Assembly: GCA_963788975.1 (NCBI GenBank)
Contig: CAWBIJ010000004.1
Coordinates: 1,488,001 to 1,552,000, forward strand
DNA length: 64,000 nt
Origin: VRUE01 sp963788975
GTDB lineage: Bacteria > Actinomycetota > Thermoleophilia > Solirubrobacterales > 70-9
Reading direction: 5' to 3'
Shown here in pieces: positions 24,261 to 32,590 of the stretch. The position numbers were made by a program, and so were the translations under genes. The notes under the pieces were generated by a model. The model was given only the letters and a program-made list of their open reading frames with translations, had not been told where the DNA came from and made no database searches. Each line of letters begins with the position of its first letter. Positions within the stretch are counted from its first letter, which is position 1.

Positions 24261-25901
24261 ATGGCTCATAAGGAGCTGAAGTACCAGGAGGAGGCAAGAG
24301 GGGCCCTGCAGGCCGGCGTCGACGCCGTTGCCAACGCGGTCAAGGTCACCCTCGGCCCAAAGGGCCGCTACGTCGTCCTCGACAAGAAGTTCGGGGCGCC
24401 GACGATCACCAATGACGGTGTCACGATCGCCCGCGAGATCGAGGTCGAGGACGTCTTCGAGAATCAGGGCGCCCAGCTCGTCCGCGAGGTCGCCACGGCG
24501 ACCAACGACGTGGCCGGTGACGGCACCACCACCGCGACCCTGTTGGCGCAGATCATCGTCCGCCAGGGCCTCAAGAACGTCGCCGCCGGTGCCAACCCGC
24601 TCGCTCTGCGGCGCGGGATCGAGAAGGCCGTCGACGAGGTAGTCGAGGAGCTGCGCGAGAAGCAGTCAAAGGAGGTCGCAGGCAAGGAGCAGATCGCCCG
24701 CGTCGCCGCCATCTCCGCCGCCGACGACGAGATCGGCAACATCATCGCCGACGCGATCGAGAAGGTCGGCAAGGACGGCGTCGTCAACGTCGAGGAGGGC
24801 CAGACCTTCGGCATGGAGCTGGAGTTCACCGAGGGGATGCAGTTCGACAAGGGCTATATCTCCCCGTACATGGTCACCGACCAGGACCGCATGGAGGCGG
24901 TGCTGGAGGACCCCTACATCCTCATCGCCAACCAGAAGATCGGCTCGGTGCGCGACATCCTGCCGGTGCTGGAGCAGGTGATGCAGGGTGGCAAGCCGCT
25001 GCTGATCGTCGCCGAGGACGTCGAGGGCGAGTGCCTCGCGACGCTCGTCGTCAACAAGCTCCGCGGCACCTTCACCGGCGTCGCCGTGAAGGCTCCGGGC
25101 TTCGGCGACCGCCGCAAGCGGATGCTCGAGGACATCGCGATCCTGACCGGCGGCGAGGTGATCACCGAGGAGATGGGCCTGAAGCTGGAGAACACCCAGA
25201 TCGACCAGCTCGGCAAGGCCCGTCGCATCGTCGTCTCCAAGGATACGACGACGATCATCGACGGCGGCGGCGAGAGCGAGGGGATCAAGGGCCGGATCAA
25301 CCAGATCAAGCAGGAGATCGAGAACACCGACTCCGAATTCGACCGCGAAAAGCTCCAGGAGCGGCTGGCCAAGCTGGCCGGGGGCGTAGCGGTGGTCAAG
25401 GTCGGCGCTGCCACCGAGACCGAGATGAAGGAGAAGAAGCACCGTGTCGAGGACGCCCTGCAGGCGACCCGGGCGGCGCTCGAGGAGGGTGTCGTCCCCG
25501 GCGGCGGCGTGGCTCTGCTCAACGCCCAGGCCGGTCTCGACCCCGAGAAGATCGGCGATGCCGACGAACAGACCGGGGCCCGGATCGTCCACCGCGCGCT
25601 TGAGGAGCCGGTGCGGCAGATCGCCGAGAACTCCGGCCTGGAGGGCTCGGTCGTCGTCAACAAGGTTCGTGACCTGAAGCCCGGCGAAGGGCTGAACGCG
25701 GCCGACGGCGAGTACGGTGACCTGATCAAGGCCGGCGTCATCGACCCGACGATGGTGACGCGCTCGGCGCTGCAGAACGCGGCCTCGATCGCCAAGAACA
25801 TCCTCGTCACCGAGGCCATCGTCGCCGAACCGCCGGAGAAGGACGGCGCCGGCGGCGGAATGCCCGGCGGCGGCATGCCGGACATGGGCGGGATGATGTA
25901 G
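24261..25901 (+). CDS. groEL: 60-kDa chaperonin GroEL
   Basis: The 546-aa chaperonin that folds proteins in a double ring with GroES. Conserved blocks are VTLGPKGRYVVLDKKFGAP, the ATPase motif DGTTTATLLAQ, the apical-domain region, EEGVVPGGGVALLNAQ and a C-terminal tail rich in Gly and Met (GGMPGGGMPDMGGMM). That Gly/Met tail marks the housekeeping-type paralogue; actinobacteria often have a second, His-tailed one elsewhere. Shine-Dalgarno AAGGAGG precedes the start. A strong hairpin terminates the operon 75 bp downstream. Confidence 0.97.
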   Translation: MAHKELKYQEEARGALQAGVDAVANAVKVTLGPKGRYVVLDKKFGAPTITNDGVTIAREIEVEDVFENQGAQLVREVATATNDVAGDGTTTATLLAQIIVRQGLKNVAAGANPLALRRGIEKAVDEVVEELREKQSKEVAGKEQIARVAAISAADDEIGNIIADAIEKVGKDGVVNVEEGQTFGMELEFTEGMQFDKGYISPYMVTDQDRMEAVLEDPYILIANQKIGSVRDILPVLEQVMQGGKPLLIVAEDVEGECLATLVVNKLRGTFTGVAVKAPGFGDRRKRMLEDIAILTGGEVITEEMGLKLENTQIDQLGKARRIVVSKDTTTIIDGGGESEGIKGRINQIKQEIENTDSEFDREKLQERLAKLAGGVAVVKVGAATETEMKEKKHRVEDALQATRAALEEGVVPGGGVALLNAQAGLDPEKIGDADEQTGARIVHRALEEPVRQIAENSGLEGSVVVNKVRDLKPGEGLNAADGEYGDLIKAGVIDPTMVTRSALQNAASIAKNILVTEAIVAEPPEKDGAGGGMPGGGMPDMGGMM

Positions 25902-25975
25902 CGACCCCCGGACCTGGCTCGAAAGCCCGGGTGCGCACGCCTGGCGGCGGCGGACCGGCTCAGGGCGGCGTCCTC

Positions 25976-26008
25976 AGGAGCCCGAATAGCTCTGCTATTC
26001 GGGCTCCT
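25976..26008 (+). terminator. Intrinsic terminator of groES-groEL
   Basis: A perfect 14-bp stem (25976-25989 with 25995-26008) and 5-nt loop CTCTG stand 75 bp after groEL. The sequence after the stem is TGCGTTCTTGC, only partly T-rich. Being fully symmetrical it could also act on leftward transcription. Confidence 0.75.
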
Positions 26009-26094
26009 TGCGTTCTTGCCCTGATTTGTCCGGCGCTCGCCAGCCGCACACCCCGGATCTTCCGAGACAGGCCCGCGGGTCGTCCGCCCAGGCG

Positions 26095-26164
26095 TATGCT
26101 CGCCTCAACAGGCGAGTGACTTCGGAGAGGGGGACGGCGCAAGCGCTGGCCCCCTCTCGCGTTT
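26095..26164 (+). ncRNA. Candidate small RNA or 5' leader with two hairpins
   Basis: TATGCT (26095-26100) is a -10-like box. Directly after it a 7-bp perfect hairpin overlaps or follows (26099-26105 with 26110-26116, loop CAAC). An 8-nt linker TGACTTCG leads to a long hairpin: 9 bp (26125-26133 with 26150-26158) continued inward by 5 bp after one mismatch, loop CAAG, followed by GCGTTTCG. The layout, promoter-like box, linker and terminator-like end, suits a 60-70-nt RNA. It is in the 337-bp gap between groEL and the next gene, which otherwise holds only the groEL terminator. It may instead be the leader of the gene at 26239. No known RNA family was recognised. Confidence 0.35.
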
Positions 26165-26238
26165 CGCCACACTTTCGCCGCCAAGGCGCCACACAGTGCG
26201 CCCCACACACGCGCTCGCCACCGCCAGGCTCCAGAAGG

Positions 26239-27255
26239 ATGAGTCCCTCCATCCCTCAAGGCGCCGACGGGCCGATCAACCCACCATTGTCAGGCAGGTC
26301 GGCCCCCGGCGCCACCGATTTCGACACTTCGGCCCGTCGGCTGCGGCCGCGCCGCTGGGACCTGGAGATCGCCGCGATCGCCAATCGCCAGCATGGGTTG
26401 GTGACGCTGGGCCAGCTTGAACGCCTGGGAATGGATCGGAGGACGGCCGCGGCCCGCGTGCGATCGGGGCGCCTTCACAGGATCCACCAGGGAGTCTTCG
26501 CCGTCGGGCATCCATGCCTCAGTCGCGAGGCGACCTTCCTAGGCGCAGCTCTGGCCTGTGGGTCCGGCGCGGTTCTCTCCCACGGTTCCGCATCGACCCT
26601 CTGGGGATTCTGGGAGGAGAAGGTCAGCGACATTCATGTCATGGCGTCAAATCGCCGCGGTCGTAGTCCGCAGGGCATTGTCGCTCACAGAGATGGCCGG
26701 CTTCCGCTCTCTGACAGAACCACTTATCGTGGCGTGCCCTGCACGACTGTCGCCCGGACGCTGTTGGATCTGGCGGCCACCCTTCCAACCCGGTATCTGA
26801 GAAAGGCCCTGGGCGAGGCGGAAGTCATGCGACTCGTCGATCACCAGCGGCTCCGGGATCAAATCCGCCGCGGAAGAGGTCGGCGCGGAGTTGCCCGGCT
26901 GCGCCTGCTTCTCGACGAGATCCACCCCCAGACGAAACGGAGCCGTAGCGAGCTGGAGCGAATGTTCCTGCATGTGTGCCTGCAGACCGGGTTGCCGCAG
27001 CCAGAGGTCAACGCGACGCTGGAGGTCGGCGATCGGCGCTTCAAGCCCGACTTTCTCTGGCGCCGTGAGCGGCTGATTCTCGAGGCCGACAGCCGTCGTT
27101 TTCACGACACCGACATCGCGTTCGTCGATGATCGGCGAAGGGAGCAGAGGCTTCAGGTTGCGGGTTGGCGGGTTTCGCGTTGCACTTGGGAGCAGGTCGA
27201 GTTCGAACCCGCCGTTCTTGCGGAGACGATCCGCCGCTTGCTTACCCAGGCTTGA
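26239..27255 (+). CDS. AbiEi-like antitoxin N-domain with DUF559 (Vsr/PD-D/ExK-like) C-domain
   Basis: A 338-aa protein of a type frequent in actinobacteria. Residues about 40-110 resemble the winged-helix of type IV antitoxin AbiEi (LEIAAIANRQHGLVTLGQLE, RLHRIHQGVFAVGHPCLS). A middle part with GVPCTTVARTLLDLAA follows. The last 110 residues match DUF559: FKPDFLWRRERLILEADS and a trailing REQRLQVAGWRVSRCTWEQV, the PD-(D/E)xK nuclease core seen in Vsr. GC content is lower than in neighbours. No AbiEii toxin is next to it. The start ATG 26239 has AGAAGG almost touching it, so a later start is possible. DNA-binding or nuclease function is inferred only. Confidence 0.7.
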   Translation: MSPSIPQGADGPINPPLSGRSAPGATDFDTSARRLRPRRWDLEIAAIANRQHGLVTLGQLERLGMDRRTAAARVRSGRLHRIHQGVFAVGHPCLSREATFLGAALACGSGAVLSHGSASTLWGFWEEKVSDIHVMASNRRGRSPQGIVAHRDGRLPLSDRTTYRGVPCTTVARTLLDLAATLPTRYLRKALGEAEVMRLVDHQRLRDQIRRGRGRRGVARLRLLLDEIHPQTKRSRSELERMFLHVCLQTGLPQPEVNATLEVGDRRFKPDFLWRRERLILEADSRRFHDTDIAFVDDRRREQRLQVAGWRVSRCTWEQVEFEPAVLAETIRRLLTQA

Positions 27256-27358
27256 CCGGCGGTTGGGAATTCAGTCCGACGGTCCGCAATGTCTTCGTCG
27301 CGATGTCGTCGGGCCAAATCAGGCAGCCAAGGAAGTCTTATCGGCCCGTCGGCTGGGG

Positions 27359-28456
27359 CTAGGGGGATTTGGCGGCTTTGGGCGGCGGGGGAGGTAGCGG
27401 CGGCAGGAGGCCGGCGTTGTATTCGGCGTACTGGACGAAGCTTTCGCGCCGGACCTTGAGCCGCAGCGTGTTCATCGTGCGCGGGTAGAGGCGGATGTCG
27501 TAGGGGTTTCCGGTCGTGCCGAAGCCGTTGTAGTAGACGAACATCCGCACTCGAGGGCGTTTCACCGTCCAGGCAACCAGCTGCTTGACGAAGCGCGGGT
27601 CGTCTTTGCCGGAGACAGCCCACTCGGTGAGCGCGATCGGCTTGCCCCGCCACTGCTTGCCTTTGAAGAAGCGGTTGAGGTCTTTCCAGACCGGATATTC
27701 GGAGTAGAAGTCGGTGCCCGCCCAGTCGACCCAGCGCGAGCCGGGCCAGTAGTTGCCCGGAAAGTTGCCCTTGACCCGCGGCGAGCCGCCGGGGAGCGGG
27801 CTCCAGATCATGCTCACCGGGGCCGCCGGCAGGCTGATCGGCGGCGGTCCTTTGGTCCGGTTGACAGGCGGCAGCCCGATTTCGGCCAGGGTGGTGTTGA
27901 TCTGTTCGAGGGTGCCGCCGCCGCGCACGATCGCGGCGATGCGGCGGAATGCCTGCTTGTACCACCCGGTCGTGTGTTCGCCGCCCTTCTGCACCCCTTC
28001 GCAGTTGACCGCGGACCAGGCGTTGAGGCAGCGGTTGGGCTCGCCCAGCGGCCTGATGTAGGCGGGCAGGCCGCGTTTGAAGAAGAAGTCGTTGAGCTGA
28101 AGCAGGTAGTTGTCGCCGGCGCCGAGGGCGATCTGCTGTGGAGTGATCAGCTCGGCCAGCGTCTGGTCGTCGGCGGTCGAGATGTGCAGGATCGGTCGCG
28201 TCGCCGTTTCGCGCCAGCGTTCGTATGCCGCGTTGAGGCTGTTTCCCCACGGGTGGAAGGTCGAGAGCAGCGCCGGGTGCTTGCCGCCGAGCAGTTCGGT
28301 GAACTCGTTGAACTCCTGCGTCGTCCCCCGGTCGCTGACGCCGAAGAAGACGCTCGGCTTGGGCGGCGCCAGGCTCAGCCCCTGCGCCTGCCCTGGCAGG
28401 ACGGCGAGCAGCGCGATCGCGAGCAGCGCGATCCGGCTACGACTCGGCGAGAACAT
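27359..28456 (-). CDS. Exported GH26-like glycosidase
   Basis: A 365-aa secreted protein with a signal peptide (IALLAIALLAVLPGQAQG). The core resembles the GH26 TIM barrel: VFFGVSDRG, LLSTFHPWGNS, ILHISTADDQTL, AYIRPLGEPNRC with the acid/base Glu, and IALTEWAVSG with the nucleophile Glu. GH26 enzymes cleave mannans and related beta-glucans; the substrate here is not known. The tail LLPPLPPPPPK is Pro-rich. Its start overlaps the end of the SDR gene by 20 bp, so the two are translated together. It is a second glycosidase-like protein in addition to the one at 13723. Confidence 0.75.
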   Translation of the reverse strand: MFSPSRSRIALLAIALLAVLPGQAQGLSLAPPKPSVFFGVSDRGTTQEFNEFTELLGGKHPALLSTFHPWGNSLNAAYERWRETATRPILHISTADDQTLAELITPQQIALGAGDNYLLQLNDFFFKRGLPAYIRPLGEPNRCLNAWSAVNCEGVQKGGEHTTGWYKQAFRRIAAIVRGGGTLEQINTTLAEIGLPPVNRTKGPPPISLPAAPVSMIWSPLPGGSPRVKGNFPGNYWPGSRWVDWAGTDFYSEYPVWKDLNRFFKGKQWRGKPIALTEWAVSGKDDPRFVKQLVAWTVKRPRVRMFVYYNGFGTTGNPYDIRLYPRTMNTLRLKVRRESFVQYAEYNAGLLPPLPPPPPKAAKSP

Positions 28457-29330
28457 CGCCCATCCTTCGCGGCATCACCCCGAGGTCCTCGGCGTCTGCG
28501 GTCCCGCGCTCACTCAACATCGCCACCTCCATCAGCTCGGCCTCCTCCCAAGTAGCGAACACGGCCTCGCCGAAGATGGAGCGGAGCGCGATCAATCCCG
28601 AGCGGACGAGCGGGAGCGGTAGGTGGACGAGCGGCCGCGGTCTCCCCGCCACGCGGCTGACCAGGTCCGACATCTCGTCGTAGCTGAGCGTCTCGGGCCC
28701 GGCCAGCTCGTAGCGGTCGCGCCCGTCGCGGTCGAGGGCGGCGACCACGCAGCGCGCAGCGTCGGCAGCCCAGATCGGCTGGAAGCGGGCCTCGCCCTCA
28801 CCCGAGACCGGCATCACCGGCAAGAAGGAGAAGCGCCGCAGCAGCGTCACCCAGGGGTCGCTGTGGTCGTAGACGATCGAGGGGGCGAAGACCGTCGTCT
28901 CCAGGGAGGAGGAGAGGACGGCCTGCTCGGCCAGCCACTTGGCGCGGAAGAAGCGGGTGCGCTGGATGGCGGAGGCGTCGAGGGCGCTGAAGAAGACGAA
29001 GCGCTTGACGCCGCTGCGCTCGGCGGCGCGCAGCAGGCGCACGGTCGCCAGGCCGTTCAGCTCCTCGATCCGGTGCGGCGGCTGGTCGCGGATCGTCGCT
29101 GCCAGGTGGATCACGGTGTCGACCCCACGCAGTGCCTGCCGCACCAGGTAGGGATCCGACATCTCGCCGAGGTCGCCGAGCGCGATCTGGACGTCGACGC
29201 GGCGCTCGCCCAGCCGCCGCGGCTCGCGGACCAGACAGCGCACGTCCTCGCCTCGCTCCAGCAGCAGCGGCAGCAGCCGTGAACCGATGCTTCCAGTTGC
29301 CCCTGTCAGCAGCAGCATCGCCTCCATCAT
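28437..29330 (-). CDS. NAD(P)-binding atypical SDR / complex I NDUFA9-like protein
   Basis: About 297 aa. The N-terminus has LLLTGATGSIGSRLLPLLLE, the NAD(P) motif of atypical SDRs. GDLGEMSDPYLVRQALRGVD, VIHLAATIRDQPPHR and KRFVFFSALDASA follow, a pattern shared with NmrA/NDUFA9-type NAD-binding proteins that lack the full catalytic triad. The start could be any of three close ATGs (29330, 29327, 29318). The GH26-like gene overlaps downstream. Substrate unknown. Confidence 0.75.
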   Translation of the reverse strand: MMEAMLLLTGATGSIGSRLLPLLLERGEDVRCLVREPRRLGERRVDVQIALGDLGEMSDPYLVRQALRGVDTVIHLAATIRDQPPHRIEELNGLATVRLLRAAERSGVKRFVFFSALDASAIQRTRFFRAKWLAEQAVLSSSLETTVFAPSIVYDHSDPWVTLLRRFSFLPVMPVSGEGEARFQPIWAADAARCVVAALDRDGRDRYELAGPETLSYDEMSDLVSRVAGRPRPLVHLPLPLVRSGLIALRSIFGEAVFATWEEAELMEVAMLSERGTADAEDLGVMPRRMGDVLAES

Positions 29331-29403
29331 CTCTAAAATGGGCGCTCGCGCTTGGCCGGGCCCCCCGGCGGGCACCCGGAAAACGATCTAGGAGAAGCCT
29401 CGA

Positions 29404-29676
29404 ATGACCTACGTCATCGCCGAGCCCTGCATCGGCACCAAGGACAACTCGTGCGTCGAGGTCTGTCCCGTCGACTGCATCCATCCGACCCCGGACGAGC
29501 CCGACTACGACTCGGTCGAGATGCTCTACATCGACCCCGACGAGTGCATCGACTGCGACGCCTGCGTCGAGGCCTGCCCGGTCGACGCCTGCTTCGCCGA
29601 GGACCAGCTCCCCGCCGAGTGGGCCAAATACGCCGAGATCAACGCCGAGTACTACAAGAGCAAATCAGCAGCCTGA
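29404..29676 (+). CDS. fdxA: 7Fe ferredoxin (3Fe-4S/4Fe-4S)
   Basis: A 90-aa soluble electron carrier. The first cluster region is CIGTKDNSCVEVCPVDC, with the wide Cys spacing of FdxA-type 7Fe ferredoxins, and the second is ECIDCDACVEACPVDAC. The interdomain LYIDPDECIDC is typical of actinobacterial FdxA. GGAG lies about 9 nt before the ATG. Electron partners may include P450 or oxygenase systems; the P450 at 43.8 kb and the Rieske enzyme at 53.3 kb have no adjacent ferredoxin. Confidence 0.9.
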   Translation: MTYVIAEPCIGTKDNSCVEVCPVDCIHPTPDEPDYDSVEMLYIDPDECIDCDACVEACPVDACFAEDQLPAEWAKYAEINAEYYKSKSAA

Positions 29677-29711
29677 CATCAGCCGCTGGAGCAGGGCGTC
29701 GTACTCGAGAC

Positions 29712-30026
29712 TTAGTCGACGGCTAGCTGCTCCCGCAACTTGGCCATCCTCGCGGCTATAGCTTGCGCTAACTCAGCATCTTCATCAGTTGGCTCCTCTC
29801 CCCCGTAGAAGTATTTCCTCATGTGGGGGTATTCGATGAAAGTTTGGCTGACCGAGCTGATGAGATTGGTCATTCCGGTAGTCAGCTCAACGCGACTGTC
29901 CCGAGTTTGCTGCCTGACTTGCTTCCAGACGAGGAAAATGCTGATGACGACGAAAATCGCGCCCACCCCCGAAACAACCTGACCAATTTCAGCCAGTTCG
30001 CACAGCGGCACACCGAAAATGTCCAT
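29712..30026 (-). CDS. Small membrane protein of unknown function, low GC
   Basis: A 104-aa protein with one N-terminal TM helix (VVSGVGAIFVVISIFLVW) followed by a basic, coiled region and YPHMRKYFYGGEE. Related proteins I recognise by style are usually longer, so this one may be truncated at the C-terminus. Codon use is much less GC-rich than flanking genes, suggesting transfer. No function can be assigned. The 130 bp upstream are AT-rich for this genome and probably hold its promoter. Confidence 0.55.
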   Translation of the reverse strand: MDIFGVPLCELAEIGQVVSGVGAIFVVISIFLVWKQVRQQTRDSRVELTTGMTNLISSVSQTFIEYPHMRKYFYGGEEPTDEDAELAQAIAARMAKLREQLAVD

Positions 30027-30159
30027 CGGCCGAGGATTCCATTCGGAACGGACAGAGTCTCTTTAGCTATAGGCACCTCTCCTCCGATACTAATGATCGC
30101 TCGGGCGGAGAGTGGTAGAGCCGTTCTTCGACTCGCAGCGTGATTCGCCAGCAGGACGC

Positions 30160-30510
30160 TCAGTCGGAGCGGTGGGACACGACGTTGACAACTGTGCCGC
30201 TCGGCTCGCGGAGCATGAAGCGCCGGACTCCCCACTCCTCGTCGCGGAGGGGGTAGACGATCTCGAAGCCCTGCTCCACGGCCTTGGCGTGCACGGCATC
30301 GACGTCAGCCACTCCTACCGAGATGCCCGGGGCGGCCATGTCGTCGTTGCCGATGATGGTCACCTGGACGGAGGGGTTGGTCGGTGACGCGACGGTCACG
30401 ACCCAGCCCATGTCCATTGCCACCTCGAAGCCGAGCAACTCCACGAAGAAATCGCGCGTCTCGGCAGGCCGCTTCGACTTTATGTTTGGCACCGCCCTGC
30501 TGATCGACAC
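30160..30510 (-). CDS. VOC (glyoxalase/bleomycin-resistance) family protein
   Basis: A 116-aa vicinal-oxygen-chelate domain: AVPNIKSKRPAETRDFFVEL, LLGFEVAMDMGWVVTVA, VQVTIIGNDD, ISVGVADVDAVHAKAVEQG and VRRFMLREPSGTVVNVVSH. Metal-ligand positions (Glu in REPSG, His near the end) are partly kept. The start is GTG 30510, preceded by AAGGAG at very short distance; TAAAAC ends 7 nt upstream. It lies 10 bp after the membrane protein gene on the same strand. Substrate unknown. Confidence 0.75.
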   Translation of the reverse strand: MSISRAVPNIKSKRPAETRDFFVELLGFEVAMDMGWVVTVASPTNPSVQVTIIGNDDMAAPGISVGVADVDAVHAKAVEQGFEIVYPLRDEEWGVRRFMLREPSGTVVNVVSHRSD

Positions 30511-30520
30511 GCTCCTTGTT

Positions 30521-31306
30521 TTACCGGACGATGGCCGGCCGCAGGCGGCGTGAGCGCAGCGCGAAGATCGTGGCCTGCACCGCGAGCGCTGCTGCCAGCG
30601 CGGTGGAGAACGCCGCCGGACCGCCGAGCGAGTCCAGGCTGGTGGCGAGCACGAAGCAAAACGCGGCGAAGCCATAGAGGCCGAAGAGGAAGCTCCGCAG
30701 CAGCACCCTCACCTGTCCGGGGCCACCGTGGGCATGGGTGAACACCGCCAGCACGCTGGTGATGACCGGGAACGGCGCCAGGAGTCCGCTTAGGCTCGGC
30801 CCGAGAGCGCCCGAGGCGGCGGTGAGCGCGAGCACCAGCGCCAGAGCCGCAAGCGCCCGCGCGGGCAGGTCCCACCAGGGCGGTCCTGTGAGGACGGCCG
30901 GCGTTGCCGTGGGCGTCGGCAACAGGGCCAGGCCTGCGGCGAAGCCGGCCGCGACCAGGATCAATGAGATCCCCGGTGGCAGGTCGAGCAGCTGCAGGAA
31001 CGCGACACCCAGAAGGAACGCGGCCCAGCCGGCGAGCAGGCTCGGCACGGGGCCGACTCGCTCCGATGCCCTCCCGTAGGCGACGACGAACAGCGTCAGC
31101 GCTGCCAGGCCGAGCAGCGCGCCGGCGGCCGCCTCCGCCCCAAATGGGCGACCGTGGACAAGTGTGAGCACGACGAGGATCGGGCCTGCGACGACGGGGA
31201 GTCCAGCGAGGATGCCGGCAGCGGCGACTCCCCACCTGCGGCCGACGAGCGACACGCCGATCACGCAGAGGGGAGCCAGCAGCAGCTTCGCCAGCACAAC
31301 CGCCAT
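30521..31306 (-). CDS. Polytopic membrane protein, unknown function
   Basis: A 261-aa protein almost wholly made of eight or nine hydrophobic helices (LAKLLLAPLCVIGVSLVG, ILAGLPVVAGPILVVLTLVH, ISLILVAAGFAAGLALL). The GLPVVAGP and THAHGGPG segments may be conserved loops. No family is recognised with confidence. It starts 20 bp after the mrp stop and is followed by the VOC gene, so the three may form one operon. Confidence 0.6.
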   Translation of the reverse strand: MAVVLAKLLLAPLCVIGVSLVGRRWGVAAAGILAGLPVVAGPILVVLTLVHGRPFGAEAAAGALLGLAALTLFVVAYGRASERVGPVPSLLAGWAAFLLGVAFLQLLDLPPGISLILVAAGFAAGLALLPTPTATPAVLTGPPWWDLPARALAALALVLALTAASGALGPSLSGLLAPFPVITSVLAVFTHAHGGPGQVRVLLRSFLFGLYGFAAFCFVLATSLDSLGGPAAFSTALAAALAVQATIFALRSRRLRPAIVR

Positions 31307-31326
31307 GGTTGATCGGAAGAGCCTCT

Positions 31327-32481
31327 CTACGCCATCGGCAGCGGCGTACCGCTGACCGGGGGCGCTTCGGCGGCTGCCGGCGTGGCCTGCAGCACCGGAA
31401 GCTCCTGCGGGGTGGCGGCGACGATGCCGCGGGCGGCCTGGCGGATCGCCTGTGCGGCGGGTGAGTCGGGTGCCGCCGTGACCAGCGGCGTGCCGGCGTC
31501 GGCGTGCTCGCGCAGCGGCTCGGAGAGCGGCACCTTGCCGAGCAGGGGGATGTCGAGTTCGTCCGCGAGCAGCTGGCCGCCGCCCTCGCCGAAGATCGTG
31601 AAGCGCTCGCCGTCCGGCGTCGTGAAGCCGGACATGTTCTCGATCGCGCCGAGCAGCTCGAGGTCGAACTTGAGCGCCATATCGGCGCCGCGCTTGGCCA
31701 CCGACTGCGCCGCCGGCTGCGGCGTGGTGACGATCAGGAATTTCGCCTGGGGGAGGAGCTGGGCGAGCGTCATCGAGACGTCGCCCGTTCCCGGCGGCAG
31801 GTCGAGCAGCAGGTACTCCAGCTCCCCCCAGGCGACGTCCTCGAGGAACTGCTGGATCGCCTTGTGCAGCATCGGGCCGCGCCAGACGACCGCCGAGTTC
31901 TCCTCGACGAAGAAGCCGATCGACATCACCTTGACGCCACCCGCAGCCTCCAGCGGCAGGATCTTGCGCTCGCCGTTGACTTCCGGCTTGCGGTTGACCC
32001 CGAGCATGCGCGGGATCGAGTAGCCGTAGACATCGCAATCGAGGGCGCCCGCCGGGTGGCCTTCAGCGGTGAGCGCGGCGGCGAGATTGGCGGTCATCGT
32101 CGACTTGCCAACCCCACCCTTGCCAGAGGCGACGCAGATCACGTTCTTGACCTGGGCCAGCGCGCCCTGCGGCAGCTTGCCGCGGCCGAGCGTCTGTTGC
32201 AGCTGCCCTTTCTCCTCCTCGGAGAGCACGTCGAAGCCGACCGCGACCTCGGTGACGCCGTCCAGCTCGGAGACCTGCTGAGCGACCGCGTGCTCGAAGT
32301 GTGAGCGGATCGGGCAGCCCGCCGTGGTCAGCGAGACGACCACCTCCACCCGGCCGTTCTCCTTGACCTCAATCGAGCGGACCATGCCCAGCTCGACGAT
32401 CGAGCGGCGCAGCTCGGGGTCGATGACGGCACGGAGCTTCTCGGTGATCTGGTCCTGCGTGGGGAGGGGCATCGAGGCCAT
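31327..32481 (-). CDS. mrp: Mrp/ApbC iron-sulfur cluster carrier ATPase
   Basis: A cytosolic P-loop scaffold that delivers Fe-S clusters. The N-terminal MIP18/DUF59 domain (residues 1-100) contains ELGMVRSIEVKENG and TTAGCPIRSHFE. The deviant Walker A CVASGKGGVGKSTMTANLA is near residue 120, with the two Lys of the MinD/Mrp type, followed by ALDCDVYGYSIPRML, LLLDLPPGTGD and IENMSGF. The usual C-terminal CxxC is not seen; after ENMSGF the text reads TTPDGER, so cluster binding would need other residues. The start could be 32481 (used) or 32472. It diverges from the exported protein at 32591. Confidence 0.9.
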   Translation of the reverse strand: MASMPLPTQDQITEKLRAVIDPELRRSIVELGMVRSIEVKENGRVEVVVSLTTAGCPIRSHFEHAVAQQVSELDGVTEVAVGFDVLSEEEKGQLQQTLGRGKLPQGALAQVKNVICVASGKGGVGKSTMTANLAAALTAEGHPAGALDCDVYGYSIPRMLGVNRKPEVNGERKILPLEAAGGVKVMSIGFFVEENSAVVWRGPMLHKAIQQFLEDVAWGELEYLLLDLPPGTGDVSMTLAQLLPQAKFLIVTTPQPAAQSVAKRGADMALKFDLELLGAIENMSGFTTPDGERFTIFGEGGGQLLADELDIPLLGKVPLSEPLREHADAGTPLVTAAPDSPAAQAIRQAARGIVAATPQELPVLQATPAAAEAPPVSGTPLPMA

Positions 32482-32590
32482 TCTCGCAAAGCCTGGCCTT
32501 GGCGCCGGCGCCGCATCGTCTGGCCGGGGGAGAGATCGCGGCGCCCCGCCCTTATCCACGGCAGATGCCGTTCGAACGAGGGAGAGATAA

